A DNA stretch of 64,000 bases from Erwinia sp. S63 (GCF_016625195.1 NZ_JACVUP010000001.1:62001-126000); one strand, 5' to 3'. Numbered from the stretch's first letter, positions 28,031 to 39,693 are shown. Numbers and translations are program-made. The notes: generated from the sequence alone by a model not told the origin.

Positions 28031-28188
28031 AGACAACTACGCAGCTTCCAGCACCTGTGCGACATACGTCTTCGGACCCGAAGTTGTTCTGTCTTATATA
28101 GACGGCGCGCCTCTGATGACAGAGGGACGTATCCGTCAGCATCCGCCTGACACGATTTTTTCATGACAGCTCCACACAGGGCTGTCAT
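28031..28188 (+). ncRNA. Structured lrhA leader or small RNA candidate
   Basis: A run of potential hairpins: AGACAACT (28031-28038) with AGTTGTTCT (28082-28090); GCAC-CT-GTGC (28051-28060); CCTCT-N6-AGAGG (28110-28125); GACG-N4-CGTC (28126-28137), competing with GTCAG/CTGAC; and ATGACAGC (28163-28170) with GCTGTCAT (28181-28188), preceded by a T6 run. The density is well above the flanking spacer. The region could be the lrhA 5' leader or a separate small RNA; I cannot tell which. Confidence 0.35.
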
Positions 28189-28275
28189 TAAGCACCATTA
28201 CCTCTTATCTATTTGATAAGTAAGGTAATACACCAGGGTAGTAGTTTTAAAAAATCTTATAAGTGAAGAAAAAAC

Positions 28276-29199
28276 ATGACTAATGCAAATCGTCCGATAC
28301 TCAATCTCGACCTCGATCTGCTGCGTACCTTCGTTGCTGTTGCTGACTTGAATACTTTTGCGGCGGCGGCTGCGGCAGTATGCAGAACGCAATCCGCAGT
28401 AAGTCAGCAGATGCAGCGTCTGGAACAATTGGTAGGTAAAGAGCTGTTTGCCAGACATGGACGTAATAAACTGTTGACGGAGCATGGCATCCAGTTGCTC
28501 GGCTATGCCAGAAAGATCCTGCGTTTCAATGACGAAGCGTGCACTTCTTTAATGTACAGTAACATCCAGGGCGTACTGACTATTGGCGCCTCCGATGATA
28601 CTTCCGATACTATCCTGCCGTTCCTGCTTAACCGCGTAACGTCGGTGTATCCGAAGCTGGCCATTGATGTGCGCGTTAAACGCAACCCGTTCATGATGGA
28701 AATGTTGAATCAGGGTGAGGTTGATCTGGTTGTCACCACGTCCAGTCCTGGTAATTTCACCCATCAGGTTCTGCGTACCTCACCGACGCTTTGGTACTGT
28801 GCAGCGGACTACATCTTCCAGCGCGGTGAAGCTATTCCATTGGTGCTGCTGGATGAGCCAAGCCCGTACCGTGACATGGCAATCGATCACCTGAATGAAG
28901 CGGGTATCCCTTGGCGCATTTCGTATGTTGCATCAACGCTGGCAGCGGTGCGTGCGGCAGTGAAAGCGGGCCTGGGTGTCACAGCACGTCCGGTTGAGAT
29001 GATGAGCCCAGAGTTGCGTGTAATGGGTGCAGCAGAAGGTCTGCCGGTATTGCCGGATACTCAGTACCTGCTGTGTCGCAATCCAGACAGTGACAATGAG
29101 TTGGCGCTGGCGATCTTCAACGCGATGCAGTCGACCAACGATCCTTACAATCTGACGGCTAATCCAGATGGCACCCTGCTGCTGGATGACGAAGAGTAA
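28276..29199 (+). CDS. lrhA: LysR-family regulator LrhA (HexA-type)
   Basis: A 307-residue LysR regulator. The winged helix-turn-helix is at residues about 10-68 ([38 protein letters not shown]), followed by the periplasmic-binding-like effector domain. In E. coli LrhA represses flhDC, type 1 fimbriae and rpoS translation; in plant-associated relatives the orthologue HexA/PecT controls exoenzymes, exopolysaccharide and motility. It lies upstream of nuo as in E. coli. The C-terminus is shorter than in E. coli (ends LLLDDEE). Confidence 0.95.
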   Translation: MTNANRPILNLDLDLLRTFVAVADLNTFAAAAAAVCRTQSAVSQQMQRLEQLVGKELFARHGRNKLLTEHGIQLLGYARKILRFNDEACTSLMYSNIQGVLTIGASDDTSDTILPFLLNRVTSVYPKLAIDVRVKRNPFMMEMLNQGEVDLVVTTSSPGNFTHQVLRTSPTLWYCAADYIFQRGEAIPLVLLDEPSPYRDMAIDHLNEAGIPWRISYVASTLAAVRAAVKAGLGVTARPVEMMSPELRVMGAAEGLPVLPDTQYLLCRNPDSDNELALAIFNAMQSTNDPYNLTANPDGTLLLDDEE

Positions 29200-29265
29200 G
29201 GTCAACAATAGACGGTTATTCCTCCATATTGGAATAGCGGATAATTGTTAAAACTTATTAAAATG

Positions 29266-29302
29266 AGCCTTAGACTGATAAACATCAGCTAAGGCTTTTT
29301 TT
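29266..29302 (+). terminator. Intrinsic terminator after lrhA
   Basis: AGCCTTAG (29266-29273) pairs with CTAAGGCT (29289-29296), followed by a run of seven T residues. It isolates lrhA from nuo. Confidence 0.9.
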
Positions 29303-29859
29303 ATGCCTTTTATCTCACCCTTTCTGACGCGATTCACGATCAATAATTTTCCTGCCTTCCTGAAAAATGAAAATTGTTCCATTTTTGTTCAAAGTGGAAC
29401 TTCTTTATCATTCCGTGCCATCTTTCCCAGGGCATTTGCCAATGCCGATCGCCGCTTTTTACAGCAAAAAACACCATTATGTGTTCTGGATCAAAAAAAT
29501 ACCCCCTATAAGGGGGGGGAAATCCCCGTAAGACCTGTCAAAATATGATTGTTAAATGCACGATCCATGCATGTGAATACCCGCTACACTAAAATTAACC
29601 TCACAAACTGAAGCGATTTAGCTGGTATCATGGGGTTCATTTGTTAATAATATGCTACGGGTGTTAATTAATGTTTGGATGCTTTTGTCAAAGTTGACAA
29701 AAGGTTATAGAAAGGAGTAAAAAACCCCATAAAAGTGCTGCTTATTTGATAATGACAGCATAGTTTACAAGGTTTTTTATCCTTCCCTTGAATTCATGTG
29801 GTGTGTTTGCTGCAACAGTGCAGGATGCCAGCGCCACTTTTGATGAGTAAGCAAAGAGT
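29303..29859 (+). promoter_or_regulatory. nuo operon upstream region
   Basis: A 557-bp leader/promoter region. It contains ACAC-N6-GTGT (29471-29484), a CCCCCT-ATA-AGGGGG hairpin (29502-29516), an ArcA-like GTTAATTAATGTTT (29663-29676) and a perfect 10-bp dyad (29682-29703) that includes a consensus TTGACA -35 (29694-29699) with a weak TAAAAA -10 18 bp on. In E. coli nuo is controlled by ArcA, NarL and Fnr from a distant promoter. An 81-codon frame here (29303-29548) lacks coding signs. Confidence 0.5.
29682..29703. promoter_or_regulatory. Perfect 10-bp dyad in the nuo promoter region
   Basis: CTTTTGTCAA-AG-TTGACAAAAG is a perfect inverted repeat with a 2-bp centre. No T-tract follows that would make it a terminator, and it overlaps a consensus -35 hexamer, so an operator is more likely. 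I cannot name the protein. Confidence 0.6.
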
Positions 29860-30303
29860 ATGTCGACAACCACAGAAGTGATCGCTCATCACTGGGCGTT
29901 TATTGTTTTTATTGTTATTGCATTTGGCCTGTGTGCCTTCATGTTGACCGGCGGTTGGTTGTTAGGTGGACGTGCGCGGGCGCGCCACAAAGACACCCCG
30001 TTTGAATCGGGTATCGAATCCGTCGGTGATACTCATATTCGCCTCTCCGCTAAATTCTATCTGGTTGCGATGTTCTTCGTTATTTTCGACGTCGAAGCCC
30101 TCTATTTATACGCCTGGTCGACTTCAATCCGTGAGAGCGGATGGGTCGGCTTTGTCGAAGCCGCAATTTTCATTTTGGTGCTATTGGCAGGCCTGGTTTA
30201 TCTGGTGCGCATCGGTGCACTGGATTGGGCTCCTGCGCGTCGTCGCGTAGTAGTCAAATCAATCCCGGTCAGTCACAACCACACCAACCCTCATAAGCAG
30301 TAA
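29860..30303 (+). CDS. nuoA: NADH-quinone oxidoreductase subunit A
   Basis: Membrane subunit of respiratory complex I (proton-pumping NADH:ubiquinone oxidoreductase), in the hinge next to NuoJ and NuoH. 147 residues with three membrane helices and the conserved PFESGIES loop and [11 protein letters not shown] acidic helix. ATG lies 7 bases after the AAGAG of AAGCAAAGAGT; the preceding stretch is the nuo leader. It is the first gene of the 13-gene nuo operon. Confidence 0.97.
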   Translation: MSTTTEVIAHHWAFIVFIVIAFGLCAFMLTGGWLLGGRARARHKDTPFESGIESVGDTHIRLSAKFYLVAMFFVIFDVEALYLYAWSTSIRESGWVGFVEAAIFILVLLAGLVYLVRIGALDWAPARRRVVVKSIPVSHNHTNPHKQ

Positions 30304-30318
30304 AAGCGAGGCAATAAG

Positions 30319-30999
30319 ATGGACTACACGCTGACACGCGTAGACCCGAACGGCGGCGGTGATAACGATCGCTATCCGCTGCAGAAACAGGAGATTGTTA
30401 CCGATCCTCTGGAGCAGCACGTTCATCGCAGCGTCTATATGGGCAAGCTCGAGCATGCCCTGCATGACATGGTGAACTGGGGTCGTAAAAACTCTCTGTG
30501 GCCGTACAACTTCGGTCTTTCCTGTTGCTACGTGGAAATGACCACGTCATTCACTGCGGTGCATGACGTGGCGCGTTTTGGTGCGGAAGTTATGCGCGCC
30601 TCCCCACGTCAGGCTGACTTTATGGTGATCGCTGGTACGCCGTTTACCAAAATGGCGCCGGTTATTCAGCGTTTGTATGACCAAATGCTGGAACCAAAAT
30701 GGGTGATCTCCATGGGTGCCTGCGCTAACTCGGGCGGCATGTACGACATTTATTCAGTGGTGCAGGGCGTGGATAAATTCCTGCCGGTCGACGTGTATAT
30801 TCCAGGCTGCCCACCGCGTCCTGAAGCTTATATGCAGGCGCTGCTGCTGCTGCGTGAGTCCATCGGTAAAGAGCGCCGTCCACTGTCGTGGGTGGTGGGT
30901 GATCAGGGCGTTTATCGCGCCAATATGCAGCCAGAGCGTGAAAGAAAACGCGGCGAGCGTATTGCCGTCACTAACCTGAGAACGCCAGACGAAGTCTAA
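30319..30999 (+). CDS. nuoB: NADH-quinone oxidoreductase subunit B
   Basis: This subunit carries cluster N2, the terminal [4Fe-4S] centre next to quinone. 226 residues. The ligand cysteines are visible in LSCCYVE (C69, C70), GACANSGG and PGCPPRPE. Relative to E. coli as I recall it, it has a small insertion after MGKL (about LEHALHD), and the sequence GTPFTKMAP has Pro where E. coli has a non-ligand Cys. It starts 15 bp after nuoA. Confidence 0.97.
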   Translation: MDYTLTRVDPNGGGDNDRYPLQKQEIVTDPLEQHVHRSVYMGKLEHALHDMVNWGRKNSLWPYNFGLSCCYVEMTTSFTAVHDVARFGAEVMRASPRQADFMVIAGTPFTKMAPVIQRLYDQMLEPKWVISMGACANSGGMYDIYSVVQGVDKFLPVDVYIPGCPPRPEAYMQALLLLRESIGKERRPLSWVVGDQGVYRANMQPERERKRGERIAVTNLRTPDEV

Positions 31000-31012
31000 G
31001 CTTCCCGTACAC

Positions 31013-31065
31013 GGATGGCACAACGGCCGCAGCAGAACATCACAATTTAATGTGCGCCGCCATCC
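31013..31065 (+). other. Intercistronic stem between nuoB and nuoC
   Basis: GGATGGC (31013-31019) pairs with GCCATCC (31059-31065) across 39 bases, inside the 115-bp nuoB-nuoC gap. There is no T-tract. It may affect message stability between cistrons; function unknown. Confidence 0.35.
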
Positions 31066-31114
31066 TGACGCCTTCTTTTAGCGCCTGATTACAGGCCGGA
31101 ATGGTGAGTAACGT

Positions 31115-32914
31115 ATGACAGATTTAACCACGCAAGATCTCGCTCAGCCTGCATGGCAAACCCGCGACCACCTGGATGATCCAGTGGTCGGCGAGCTGCG
31201 TAACCGTTTTGGGCCGGATGCCTTTACCGTTCAGGCCACCCGCACCGGGATTCCGGTCGTCTGGGTGAAACGTGAACAGTTACTGGAAATTGTCGAATTC
31301 CTGCGTAAGCTGCCTAAGCCGTACGTCATGCTGTATGACTTACACGGTTTCGATGAGCGTTTGCGCACCAACCGCGCCGGTTTACCTGCCGCGGATTTTT
31401 CCGTTTTCTATCACCTGCTGTCGATTGAACGCAACCGCGACATCATGCTCAAGGTGGCGCTGTCTGAAAACGATCTGAATGTGCCCACCATCACCAAAAT
31501 CTTCGCCAATGCCAACTGGTATGAGCGCGAAACCTGGGAGATGTTTGGTATCACGTTCCAGGGGCACCCACACCTGACGCGCATCATGATGCCGCAGACC
31601 TGGGAAGGCCATCCGTTGCGTAAAGATTACCCGGCGCGTGCCACCGAATTCGATCCGTTCGAACTGACTAAGCAGAAAGAAGATCTGGAGATGGAGGCAC
31701 TGACCTTCAAGCCTGAAGATTGGGGCATGAAGCGCAGCACCACCAATGAGGACTTCATGTTCCTCAACCTCGGTCCGAACCACCCATCAGCACACGGTGC
31801 CTTCCGTATCATCCTGCAGTTGGATGGCGAAGAGATCGTCGACTGTGTGCCTGACGTCGGTTATCACCACCGTGGTGCCGAGAAGATGGGCGAGCGCCAA
31901 TCCTGGCACAGCTACATTCCGTACACCGACCGTATCGAGTATCTCGGCGGCTGCGTGAACGAGATGCCTTACGTGCTGGCGGTAGAAAAATTAGCCGGTA
32001 TCACCGTGCCAGATCGCGTCAACGTGATCCGCGTGATGCTGTCTGAGCTGTTCCGTATCAACAGCCACCTGCTGTACATCTCTACGTTTATTCAGGACGT
32101 TGGCGCGATGACGCCGGTGTTCTTCGCCTTTACCGACCGTCAGAAAATTTATGACGTGGTAGAAGCGATTACCGGTTTCCGTATGCACCCGGCGTGGTTC
32201 CGCATCGGCGGCGTGGCACACGATCTGCCGAAAGGCTGGGAGCGTTTGCTGCGTGACTTCCTCGACTGGATGCCGAAGCGTCTGAAAGAGTATGACAAAG
32301 CCGCACTGCGTAACACTGTGCTGATGGGCCGTTCGCAAGGCGTTGCGGCGTACAACATGGATGAAGCGCTGGCGTGGGGCACCACCGGTGCTGGCCTGCG
32401 TGCTACCGGTCTCGACTTCGACGTGCGTAAATGGCGTCCTTATTCAGGCTATGAAAACTTCGACTTTGAGATCCCGGTTGGCGCTGGCATCAGTGATGCT
32501 TACACCCGCGTTCAGCTCAAAATGGAAGAGATGTGGCAGTCACTGCGCATTCTGGAACAGTGCCTGAACAACATGCCGGAAGGCCCGTTCAAGGCGGATC
32601 ATCCGCTGACCACGCCGCCACCGAAAGAGCGCACGCTGCAGCACATTGAAACCCTGATCACTCACTTCCTGCAGGTGTCGTGGGGCCCGGTGATGCCGGC
32701 CAACGAATCCTTCCAGATGATTGAAGCGACCAAAGGGATCAACAGCTACTACCTGACCAGCGATGGCAGCACCATGAGCTACCGCACCCGCGTGCGTACG
32801 CCAAGCTTCCCGCACCTGCAGCAGATCCCTTCAGTGATCCGCGGCAGCCTGGTATCCGACTTGATCGTATACCTCGGTAGTATCGATTTTGTTATGTCAG
32901 ACGTGGACCGCTAA
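31115..32914 (+). CDS. nuoC: NADH-quinone oxidoreductase fused subunits C and D
   Basis: A natural fusion (nuoCD) typical of Enterobacterales, 599 residues. The N-terminal third is the NuoC 30-kDa domain (ending HPLRKDYPA near residue 175), and the rest is the NuoD 49-kDa domain with [15 protein letters not shown] (quinone pocket), [12 protein letters not shown] and C-terminal SDVDR. NuoD lines the quinone cavity with NuoB. It is followed by nuoE after 2 bp. Confidence 0.97.
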   Translation: MTDLTTQDLAQPAWQTRDHLDDPVVGELRNRFGPDAFTVQATRTGIPVVWVKREQLLEIVEFLRKLPKPYVMLYDLHGFDERLRTNRAGLPAADFSVFYHLLSIERNRDIMLKVALSENDLNVPTITKIFANANWYERETWEMFGITFQGHPHLTRIMMPQTWEGHPLRKDYPARATEFDPFELTKQKEDLEMEALTFKPEDWGMKRSTTNEDFMFLNLGPNHPSAHGAFRIILQLDGEEIVDCVPDVGYHHRGAEKMGERQSWHSYIPYTDRIEYLGGCVNEMPYVLAVEKLAGITVPDRVNVIRVMLSELFRINSHLLYISTFIQDVGAMTPVFFAFTDRQKIYDVVEAITGFRMHPAWFRIGGVAHDLPKGWERLLRDFLDWMPKRLKEYDKAALRNTVLMGRSQGVAAYNMDEALAWGTTGAGLRATGLDFDVRKWRPYSGYENFDFEIPVGAGISDAYTRVQLKMEEMWQSLRILEQCLNNMPEGPFKADHPLTTPPPKERTLQHIETLITHFLQVSWGPVMPANESFQMIEATKGINSYYLTSDGSTMSYRTRVRTPSFPHLQQIPSVIRGSLVSDLIVYLGSIDFVMSDVDR

Positions 32915-32916
32915 TT

Positions 32917-33432
32917 ATGCACGATCAAAAAATTGCTATTCACACTATCGACCCTGATGAGGTCTTTGTGCTGAGCGAGACCGAGCACCACGCTATCGAG
33001 CACGAAAAACACCATTACGAAGATGCACGCGCCGCCTCAATTGAAGCGTTGAAGATCGTGCAGAAGCAGCGTGGATGGGTGCCAGATGGCGCCATCAACG
33101 CCATTGCTGACGTGTTGGGCATTCCAGCCAGTGACGTAGAAGGTGTGGCGACGTTTTACAGCCAGATCTACCGCACGCCGGTTGGCCGCCATGTGATCCG
33201 TTACTGCGACAGCGTGGTGTGTCACATCACCGGTTTCCAGGGGATTCAGGCGGCGCTTGAGCAGAATCTGAACATCAAGCCGGGCCAGACCACCACTGAT
33301 GGTCGCTTTACGCTGTTGCCAACCTGCTGTCTGGGCAACTGTGATAAAGGCCCAACCATGATGGTGGATGAAGATACCCATGTTCATCTGACGCCGGAAG
33401 GCATCGCCAACCTGCTGGAGCAGTATCAATGA
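32917..33432 (+). CDS. nuoE: NADH-quinone oxidoreductase subunit E
   Basis: The 24-kDa-type subunit with the [2Fe-2S] cluster N1a in the NADH dehydrogenase module. 171 residues with a histidine-rich N-terminus and the thioredoxin-like domain. Ligand cysteines lie in [11 protein letters not shown] and [10 protein letters not shown]. It starts 2 bp after nuoCD and overlaps nuoF by 4 bases (ATGA). Confidence 0.97.
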   Translation: MHDQKIAIHTIDPDEVFVLSETEHHAIEHEKHHYEDARAASIEALKIVQKQRGWVPDGAINAIADVLGIPASDVEGVATFYSQIYRTPVGRHVIRYCDSVVCHITGFQGIQAALEQNLNIKPGQTTTDGRFTLLPTCCLGNCDKGPTMMVDEDTHVHLTPEGIANLLEQYQ

Positions 33433-34775
33433 CCATTAAACAGATCATTCGTACTGCGGAAACCCATCCACTGACCTGGCGTCTGCGTGATGACAAGCAG
33501 CCAGTATGGATCGATGAATATCGCAGTAAAAACGGTTATGTCGGTGCTGATAAAGCATTGAAAGGCATGAGCCAGGACGAAATCGTCGCGGCAGTAAAAG
33601 ACTCCGGTTTGAAAGGGCGCGGCGGGGCGGGCTTTAACACTGGCCTGAAGTGGAGCCTGATGCCGAAAGACGAATCCATGAACATCCGTTACCTGCTGTG
33701 TAACGCCGATGAAATGGAACCGGGCACCTATAAAGACCGCTTGCTGATGGAGCAAATGCCGCATCAGCTGGTGGAAGGCATGTTGATCAGTGCGTTCGCG
33801 CTGAAAGCCTACCGTGGCTACATCTTCCTGCGTGGAGAATACATCGAAGCGGCCGTGCATCTGCGTCGTGCGATTGCGGAAGCTACCGAAGCGGGTTACC
33901 TCGGTAAAAATATTCTCGGCACCGGTTTCGATTTTGAGCTGATCGTGCACACCGGTGCAGGGCGTTATATCTGTGGTGAAGAGACCGCGCTGATCAACTC
34001 GCTGGAAGGCCGTCGCGCGAACCCGCGCTCGAAGCCGCCATTCCCGGCGAGTGCGGGCGTATGGGGCAAGCCAACCTGCGTGAACAACGTGGAAACCTTG
34101 TCCAACGTCCCGGCCATCTTCCTCAATGGCGTTGACTGGTACAAGAACATCTCAACCAGCGAAGACACCGGCACCAAGATGATGGGCTTCTCTGGACGCG
34201 TGAAAAATCCAGGCGTGTGGGAGCTGCCATTTGGCACCACCGCACGTGAAATTCTGGAAGATTATGCCGGTGGCATGCGCGATGGTCTGAAATTTAAAGC
34301 CTGGCAGCCAGGCGGTGCGGGTACCGACTTCCTGACCGATCAGCATCTTGATCTGCCAATGGAATTCGCCAGCATCGGTAAAGCGGGTAGCCGTTTAGGC
34401 ACGGCATTAGCGATGGCGGTCGATCATGAAATCGGCATGGTTTCGCTGGTGCGCAACCTGGAAGAGTTCTTTGCGCGTGAGTCCTGCGGCTGGTGTACGC
34501 CATGCCGTGATGGTTTGCCATGGAGCGTGAAGATCCTGCGTGCGCTGGAGCAGAAAAAAGGCCAGCCGGGTGATATCGAAACCCTGCTGCAACTCTGCCG
34601 TCAGCTCGGCCCAGGTAAAACCTTCTGTGCCCACGCACCGGGTGCCGTTGAGCCATTGCAGAGCGCGATTAAATATTTCCGTGAAGAGTTTGAAGCCGGC
34701 ATTGCGCCGCAGGTGTTTGGCAATACCCGATCGATCGGTGGTATTCAGCCCAACCTGCTGAAAGCGCGCTGGTAA
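33429..34775 (+). CDS. nuoF: NADH-quinone oxidoreductase subunit F
   Basis: The NADH- and FMN-binding subunit with cluster N3. 448 residues: glycine-rich [13 protein letters not shown] (NADH), [13 protein letters not shown] (FMN region), [13 protein letters not shown] and the [4Fe-4S] motif [12 protein letters not shown], with a further ligand cysteine in [10 protein letters not shown]. It overlaps nuoE by 4 bases and is followed by a 104-bp gap before nuoG. Confidence 0.97.
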   Translation: MTIKQIIRTAETHPLTWRLRDDKQPVWIDEYRSKNGYVGADKALKGMSQDEIVAAVKDSGLKGRGGAGFNTGLKWSLMPKDESMNIRYLLCNADEMEPGTYKDRLLMEQMPHQLVEGMLISAFALKAYRGYIFLRGEYIEAAVHLRRAIAEATEAGYLGKNILGTGFDFELIVHTGAGRYICGEETALINSLEGRRANPRSKPPFPASAGVWGKPTCVNNVETLSNVPAIFLNGVDWYKNISTSEDTGTKMMGFSGRVKNPGVWELPFGTTAREILEDYAGGMRDGLKFKAWQPGGAGTDFLTDQHLDLPMEFASIGKAGSRLGTALAMAVDHEIGMVSLVRNLEEFFARESCGWCTPCRDGLPWSVKILRALEQKKGQPGDIETLLQLCRQLGPGKTFCAHAPGAVEPLQSAIKYFREEFEAGIAPQVFGNTRSIGGIQPNLLKARW

Positions 34776-34798
34776 TCAGCCGCCGTACACGGAATTCA

Positions 34799-34822
34799 CC
34801 CTGAGCCTTTACGGCTCGGGGG
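34799..34822 (+). other. Intercistronic hairpin between nuoF and nuoG
   Basis: GAGCC-TTTAC-GGCTC (34803-34817), extended by flanking C/G bases, in the nuoF-nuoG gap. There is no T-tract, so it is not a clear terminator. A role in transcript processing or attenuation is possible. Confidence 0.4.
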
Positions 34823-34879
34823 ACAGAATTAGATGTTTAACGCTCGTCTTAGGGCGAGCCTTACGGAAGCATGTTCACT

Positions 34880-37603
34880 ATGGCTACAATCCATGTAGAC
34901 GGTAAAGAATATGATGTGAACGGAGCGGACAACCTGTTGCAGGCGTGTCTCTCTCTGGGCCTTGATATTCCTTATTTTTGCTGGCATCCGGCGCTGGGAA
35001 GCGTGGGAGCCTGCCGCCAGTGCGCGGTGAAGCAATTCCAGAATGCCGAAGATACCCGCGGTCGCCTTGTTATGTCATGCATGACACCGGCGTCGGACGG
35101 CACCTTTATTTCCATCGACGATGGCGAAGCGAAAGAGTTTCGTGAAAGCGTGGTGGAATGGCTGATGACCAACCACCCGCACGACTGTCCGGTGTGCGAA
35201 GAGGGCGGTAACTGCCACCTGCAAGATATGACGGTGATGACGGGCCATAGCTTCCGTCGTTATCGCTTCACCAAACGTACCCACCAGAATCAGGATCTCG
35301 GCCCGTTCATCTCTCATGAAATGAACCGCTGCATCGCCTGCTATCGCTGTGTGCGTTACTACAAAGATTATGCCGATGGCAAAGATCTTGGCGTTTACGG
35401 TGCGCACGACAACGTCTACTTCGGTCGACCTGAAGATGGCACGCTGGAGAGCGAATTCTCCGGTAACCTGGTCGAAATCTGCCCGACCGGCGTGTTCACC
35501 GATAAAACTCACTCTGAACGCTATAACCGTAAATGGGATATGCAGTTCGCGCCGAGCATCTGCCAGCAGTGCAGCGTGGGTTGTAACACCAGCCCAGGCG
35601 AGCGCTATGGTGAACTGCGTCGTATTGAAAACCGTTATAACGGTACCGTAAACCACTACTTCCTGTGTGACCGTGGTCGTTTCGGTTATGGCTATGTGAA
35701 CCGCAAAGATCGTCCACGTCATCCGGTACAGAAACGTGGCAACGATTGGGTCAGCCTGAATGCCGAACAAGCGGTGAATGCGGCGGCTGACGTACTGCGT
35801 CAGGCGAAGCGTGTGATCGGGATTGGATCTCCGCGTGCCAGCATTGAAAGCAACTTTGCGCTGCGTGAACTCGTCGGCGCGGAAAACTTCTCCACCGGTA
35901 TGCCTGCCGCTGAGCAAGCACGCGTTGAGTTGATGCTGAAAGTGCTGCAGGAAGGCGGTATTTACACGCCATCACTGCGCGAAATCGAAAGCTACGATGC
36001 GGTGCTGGTGCTGGGTGAAGATCTGACTCAGGTCGGTGCGCGTGTCGCGCTGTCTGTGCGTCAGGCGGTGAAAGGTAAAGCACGTGAAATGGCAGCAGCC
36101 CAGAAAGTGGCTGACTGGCAGATCGCGGCGATCCTTAACATCGGTCAGCACGCCAAACATCCGCTGTTTGTTACCAACGTCGATGAAACCCGTCTTGATG
36201 ATATCGCCGCGTGGAGCTATCGCGCACCGGTGGAAGATCAGGCACGTCTCGGCTTCGCCATCGCTAACGCTCTGGATGAAACGGCTCCGGCAGTCAGCGG
36301 CTTTGACAGCAAGCTGAACGGCAAGCTGGATGTGGTGGTACAGGCGTTAGCCGGTGCGAAAAAACCACTGATTATTTCCGGTACCCACTCTGGCAGCATC
36401 GCGATGATTGAAGCGGCAGCCAACGTGGCGAAAGCGCTGAAAGGTCGCGGTGCCGATGTCGGCATTACTTTCCTTGCCGGTGCGGCTAACAGCTTTGGTC
36501 TCGGCCTGATGGGCGGCCAATCGCTGGACAGCGCGCTGGAGCAGCTGGATAAAGGTGAAGCAGAAGCGCTGGTGGTGCTGGAGAACGATCTCTATCGTCA
36601 CGCACCAAAAGCCACCGTTGACGCAGCACTGCACAACACCGCGCACGTAATTGTGGTTGATCACCAACGTACCGCCACGCTGGAGAAAGCCGGTCTGGTG
36701 CTCTCCACGGCGAGCTTCGCTGAGAGCGACGGTACCTCGATCAACCAGGAAGGCCGCGCACAGCGCTTCTTCCAGGTTTACGATCCGGCTTACTACGACA
36801 ACAGCATTGTGATGCTGGAGAGCTGGCGCTGGCTGCACTCGCTGCATAGCACCGTCGAAAGCCGCCAGATCGACTGGACGCTGCTGGATCACGTGATTGA
36901 CGCCACCGTTGCGGCGCTGCCACAGCTGAAAGGCATCAAAGATGCTGCTCCAGATGCCAGCTTCCGTATTCGTGGTCAGAAACTGGCGCGTTCACCGCAT
37001 CGTAACAGTGGCCGTACCGCGATGCGTGCCAACATCAGCGTGCACGAACCGCGTCAGCCGCAGGATAAAGACACCATGTTTGCCTTCTCAATGGAAGGGA
37101 ACAACCAACCAGGCGCACCGCGTTCGCAGATTCCATTTGCCTGGGCACCAGGCTGGAACTCCCCGCAGGCATGGAACAAGTTCCAGGCTGAAGTGGGCGG
37201 TAAACTGCGTCACGGCGATCCGGGCGTGCGTCTGTTTGAAGCCGGTGAAGGTTCACTGCCATGGTTCACCACCGTGCCAGAAAGCTTCGTTGGCGGTGAG
37301 CAATATCGCGTTGCGCCTTACTACCAGCTGTTTGGTAGTGAAGAGATGACTCAGCGTTCGCCGACCTTCCAGAAGCGTATATCGCCAGCCACGCTGGTGA
37401 TTAACCCGGCTGATGCGGAAAAACTGGGTGTGAATAACGGGTCTGCTGTTGAACTGGTTTGCGCCGGTGAAACGCTGCACTTGCCAGTGCGTTTCTCCAC
37501 TTCCCTGCAAGCAGGGCAGGTGGGTCTGCCGTTGGGCATGCCGGGTGTACCGCCATTCCTCTCGGGTGCGCAAATTGACAAACTGCAGGAGGCCGCGCAA
37601 TGA
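34880..37603 (+). CDS. nuoG: NADH-quinone oxidoreductase subunit G
   Basis: Large iron-sulfur subunit of the NADH module. 907 residues from ATG 34880 ([18 protein letters not shown], as in E. coli); ATG 34871 is in frame but only one base after GGAAG. N-terminal [2Fe-2S] ferredoxin domain ([17 protein letters not shown]), the His-Cys N5 region ([18 protein letters not shown]), the cluster N4 region ([14 protein letters not shown]), the extra [4Fe-4S] N7 motif CQQCSVGCN, then a molybdopterin-oxidoreductase-like domain without cofactor. The last four bases overlap nuoH. Confidence 0.97.
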   Translation: MATIHVDGKEYDVNGADNLLQACLSLGLDIPYFCWHPALGSVGACRQCAVKQFQNAEDTRGRLVMSCMTPASDGTFISIDDGEAKEFRESVVEWLMTNHPHDCPVCEEGGNCHLQDMTVMTGHSFRRYRFTKRTHQNQDLGPFISHEMNRCIACYRCVRYYKDYADGKDLGVYGAHDNVYFGRPEDGTLESEFSGNLVEICPTGVFTDKTHSERYNRKWDMQFAPSICQQCSVGCNTSPGERYGELRRIENRYNGTVNHYFLCDRGRFGYGYVNRKDRPRHPVQKRGNDWVSLNAEQAVNAAADVLRQAKRVIGIGSPRASIESNFALRELVGAENFSTGMPAAEQARVELMLKVLQEGGIYTPSLREIESYDAVLVLGEDLTQVGARVALSVRQAVKGKAREMAAAQKVADWQIAAILNIGQHAKHPLFVTNVDETRLDDIAAWSYRAPVEDQARLGFAIANALDETAPAVSGFDSKLNGKLDVVVQALAGAKKPLIISGTHSGSIAMIEAAANVAKALKGRGADVGITFLAGAANSFGLGLMGGQSLDSALEQLDKGEAEALVVLENDLYRHAPKATVDAALHNTAHVIVVDHQRTATLEKAGLVLSTASFAESDGTSINQEGRAQRFFQVYDPAYYDNSIVMLESWRWLHSLHSTVESRQIDWTLLDHVIDATVAALPQLKGIKDAAPDASFRIRGQKLARSPHRNSGRTAMRANISVHEPRQPQDKDTMFAFSMEGNNQPGAPRSQIPFAWAPGWNSPQAWNKFQAEVGGKLRHGDPGVRLFEAGEGSLPWFTTVPESFVGGEQYRVAPYYQLFGSEEMTQRSPTFQKRISPATLVINPADAEKLGVNNGSAVELVCAGETLHLPVRFSTSLQAGQVGLPLGMPGVPPFLSGAQIDKLQEAAQ

Positions 37604-38577
37604 GCTGGCTGACACCGGACGTTATCGACATCCTCCTCCAAATCCTCAAAACGATTGTGATTTTGCTGGTAGTGGTGGGTTGTGGTGCCTTCATGAGTTT
37701 CGCCGAGCGTCGTCTGCTCGGCTTATGGCAGAACCGTTATGGTCCAAACCGTGTCGGCTGGGGCGGATCGCTGCAGCTGGCGGCGGACATGATCAAAATG
37801 TTCTTTAAAGAGGACTGGGTTCCGCCGTTTACCGATCGCTTCATCTTTACCCTGGCGCCAGTGATTGCCTTTGTGTCGCTGCTGCTGGCGTTTGCCATCG
37901 TGCCGGTTTCACCGACCTGGATGGTGACAGACCTGAATATCGGTCTGTTGTTCTTCCTGATGATGGCCGGTCTGGCGGTTTACGCCGTGCTGTTCGCCGG
38001 TTGGTCGAGTAACAACAAATACTCACTGCTGGGTGCAATGCGTGCTTCGGCGCAGACGCTGAGCTACGAAGTGTTCCTTGGCCTGTCGCTGATGGGTGTG
38101 GTGGCGCAAGCCGGCTCATTCAACATGAACGCCATCGTCGAGAGCCAGACGCACTTGTGGAACATCATTCCGCAGTTCTTCGGTTTCGTGACCTTCTGTA
38201 TCGCGGGTGTTGCGGTATGTCACCGCCATCCGTTTGACCAGCCAGAAGCGGAACAGGAACTGGCCGATGGTTACCACATCGAATATGCCGGTATGAAGTT
38301 CGGTCTGTTCTTCGTCGGTGAATATGTGGCCATCACCACCGTTTCAGCGCTGATTGTCACGCTGTTCTTCGGTGGCTGGCACGGTCCATTCCTGCCGCCA
38401 TTCATCTGGTTCGCCCTGAAAACGGCGTTCTTTATGGTGATGTTTATCCTGATTCGTGCTGCGCTGCCGCGTCCACGTTATGACCAGGTGCTGTCGTTCG
38501 GCTGGAAAGTGTGTCTGCCGTTGACGTTATTGAACCTGCTGGCGACTGCCGCAGTGATTCTGTACAGCGCGCAGTAA
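37600..38577 (+). CDS. nuoH: NADH-quinone oxidoreductase subunit H
   Basis: Membrane subunit that forms the quinone entry channel with NuoB/D. 325 residues, about eight membrane helices, with the conserved [23 protein letters not shown] and [24 protein letters not shown] loops (acidic residues near quinone). Overlaps nuoG by 4 bases. Confidence 0.97.
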   Translation: MSWLTPDVIDILLQILKTIVILLVVVGCGAFMSFAERRLLGLWQNRYGPNRVGWGGSLQLAADMIKMFFKEDWVPPFTDRFIFTLAPVIAFVSLLLAFAIVPVSPTWMVTDLNIGLLFFLMMAGLAVYAVLFAGWSSNNKYSLLGAMRASAQTLSYEVFLGLSLMGVVAQAGSFNMNAIVESQTHLWNIIPQFFGFVTFCIAGVAVCHRHPFDQPEAEQELADGYHIEYAGMKFGLFFVGEYVAITTVSALIVTLFFGGWHGPFLPPFIWFALKTAFFMVMFILIRAALPRPRYDQVLSFGWKVCLPLTLLNLLATAAVILYSAQ

Positions 38578-38588
38578 GGGGTTTTGAG

Positions 38589-39131
38589 ATGACTTTAAAA
38601 GATATTGTCGTTGGCTTCGGCACGACAGTGCGCAGTATCTGGATGATAGGCATGCATGCCTTCGCCAAGCGCGAAACCCAGATGTATCCAGAAGAGCCGG
38701 TTTACCTGCCGCCGCGTTATCGTGGCCGTATCGTGCTGACGCGCGATCCGGACGGCGAAGAACGTTGCGTTGCCTGTAACCTGTGTGCGGTAGCTTGCCC
38801 GGTGGGTTGTATCTCGCTGCAGAAAGCCGAAACCAAAGATGGCCGCTGGTATCCGGAGTTCTTCCGTATCAACTTCTCACGCTGCATCTTCTGCGGTCTG
38901 TGTGAAGAAGCGTGCCCGACCACGGCGATTCAGCTGACTCCCGATTTCGAACTGGGTGAGTTCAAGCGTCAGGATCTGGTGTACGAGAAGCAGGACCTGC
39001 TGATTTCCGGTCCGGGTAAATATCCGGAGTACAACTTCTATCGCATGGCGGGTATGGCGATCGACGGGAAAGAGAAAGGCGAAGCGGAAAACGAAGCCAA
39101 GCCGATCGACGTCAAAAGCTTGTTACCTTAA
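38589..39131 (+). CDS. nuoI: NADH-quinone oxidoreductase subunit I
   Basis: Peripheral subunit with two [4Fe-4S] clusters, N6a and N6b. 180 residues from ATG 38589 ([16 protein letters not shown]); the open frame extends upstream into nuoH without similarity. Two ferredoxin motifs are seen: [15 protein letters not shown] and [15 protein letters not shown]. It links electron flow from NuoG to NuoB. Confidence 0.97.
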   Translation: MTLKDIVVGFGTTVRSIWMIGMHAFAKRETQMYPEEPVYLPPRYRGRIVLTRDPDGEERCVACNLCAVACPVGCISLQKAETKDGRWYPEFFRINFSRCIFCGLCEEACPTTAIQLTPDFELGEFKRQDLVYEKQDLLISGPGKYPEYNFYRMAGMAIDGKEKGEAENEAKPIDVKSLLP

Positions 39132-39141
39132 GGAGCCGGGT

Positions 39142-39693
39142 ATGGAATTTGCGTTTTATCTTTGCGGACTGGTGGCGGTGCTGACGACATTGCGCGTCAT
39201 CACCCACACCAATCCGGTACATGCGCTGCTGTACCTGATTGTCTCGCTGCTCTCTATTGCGGGCGTGTTCTTCTCTATGGGTGCTTACTTCGCCGGTGCG
39301 CTAGAAATCATCGTTTACGCAGGTGCCATTATGGTGCTGTTCGTGTTCGTGGTGATGATGCTGAACCTGGGCAAAACCCAGCAGGACCAGGAGCGCGAGT
39401 GGCTGAAGCCTTCATTGTGGATCGGTCCCGGCATCGTTTCACTGCTGCTGCTGGCAGTGATGATTTACGCCATCAGCACCGCGCACGATCAGGGCATTGA
39501 TGGCACCGTCATTGATGCGAAAGCAGTGGGTATCAGCCTGTTTGGTCCTTACGTTCTGGCGGTTGAGCTGGCGTCGATGCTGCTGCTGGCCGGTCTGGTA
39601 GTGGCCTTCCATATCGGACGTGAAGAGCGTCAGGGCGAAGTGCTGAGCAATCGCCATGCTGATGCACATGCGAATAAGGAGGATCACGCATGA
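39142..39693 (+). CDS. nuoJ: NADH-quinone oxidoreductase subunit J
   Basis: Membrane subunit with five predicted helices, including the conserved [23 protein letters not shown] segment with its pi-bulge region. 183 residues with a hydrophilic, histidine-rich tail ([14 protein letters not shown]). AAGGAGCCGGGT precedes the ATG. Overlaps nuoK by 4 bases. Confidence 0.96.
   Translation: MEFAFYLCGLVAVLTTLRVITHTNPVHALLYLIVSLLSIAGVFFSMGAYFAGALEIIVYAGAIMVLFVFVVMMLNLGKTQQDQEREWLKPSLWIGPGIVSLLLLAVMIYAISTAHDQGIDGTVIDAKAVGISLFGPYVLAVELASMLLLAGLVVAFHIGREERQGEVLSNRHADAHANKEDHA

Noticed and set aside
29303..29548. 81-codon frame upstream of nuoA
   Set aside because: It starts at the lrhA terminator T-run and has no ribosome site, low-complexity AT-rich composition and no recognisable family.
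30640..30660. Nuo[10 protein letters not shown] with Pro where E. coli has Cys, considered as a lost cluster ligand
   Set aside because: As far as I know that Cys is not an N2 ligand; the ligand cysteines (SCCYVE, GACAN, PGCPP) are all present.
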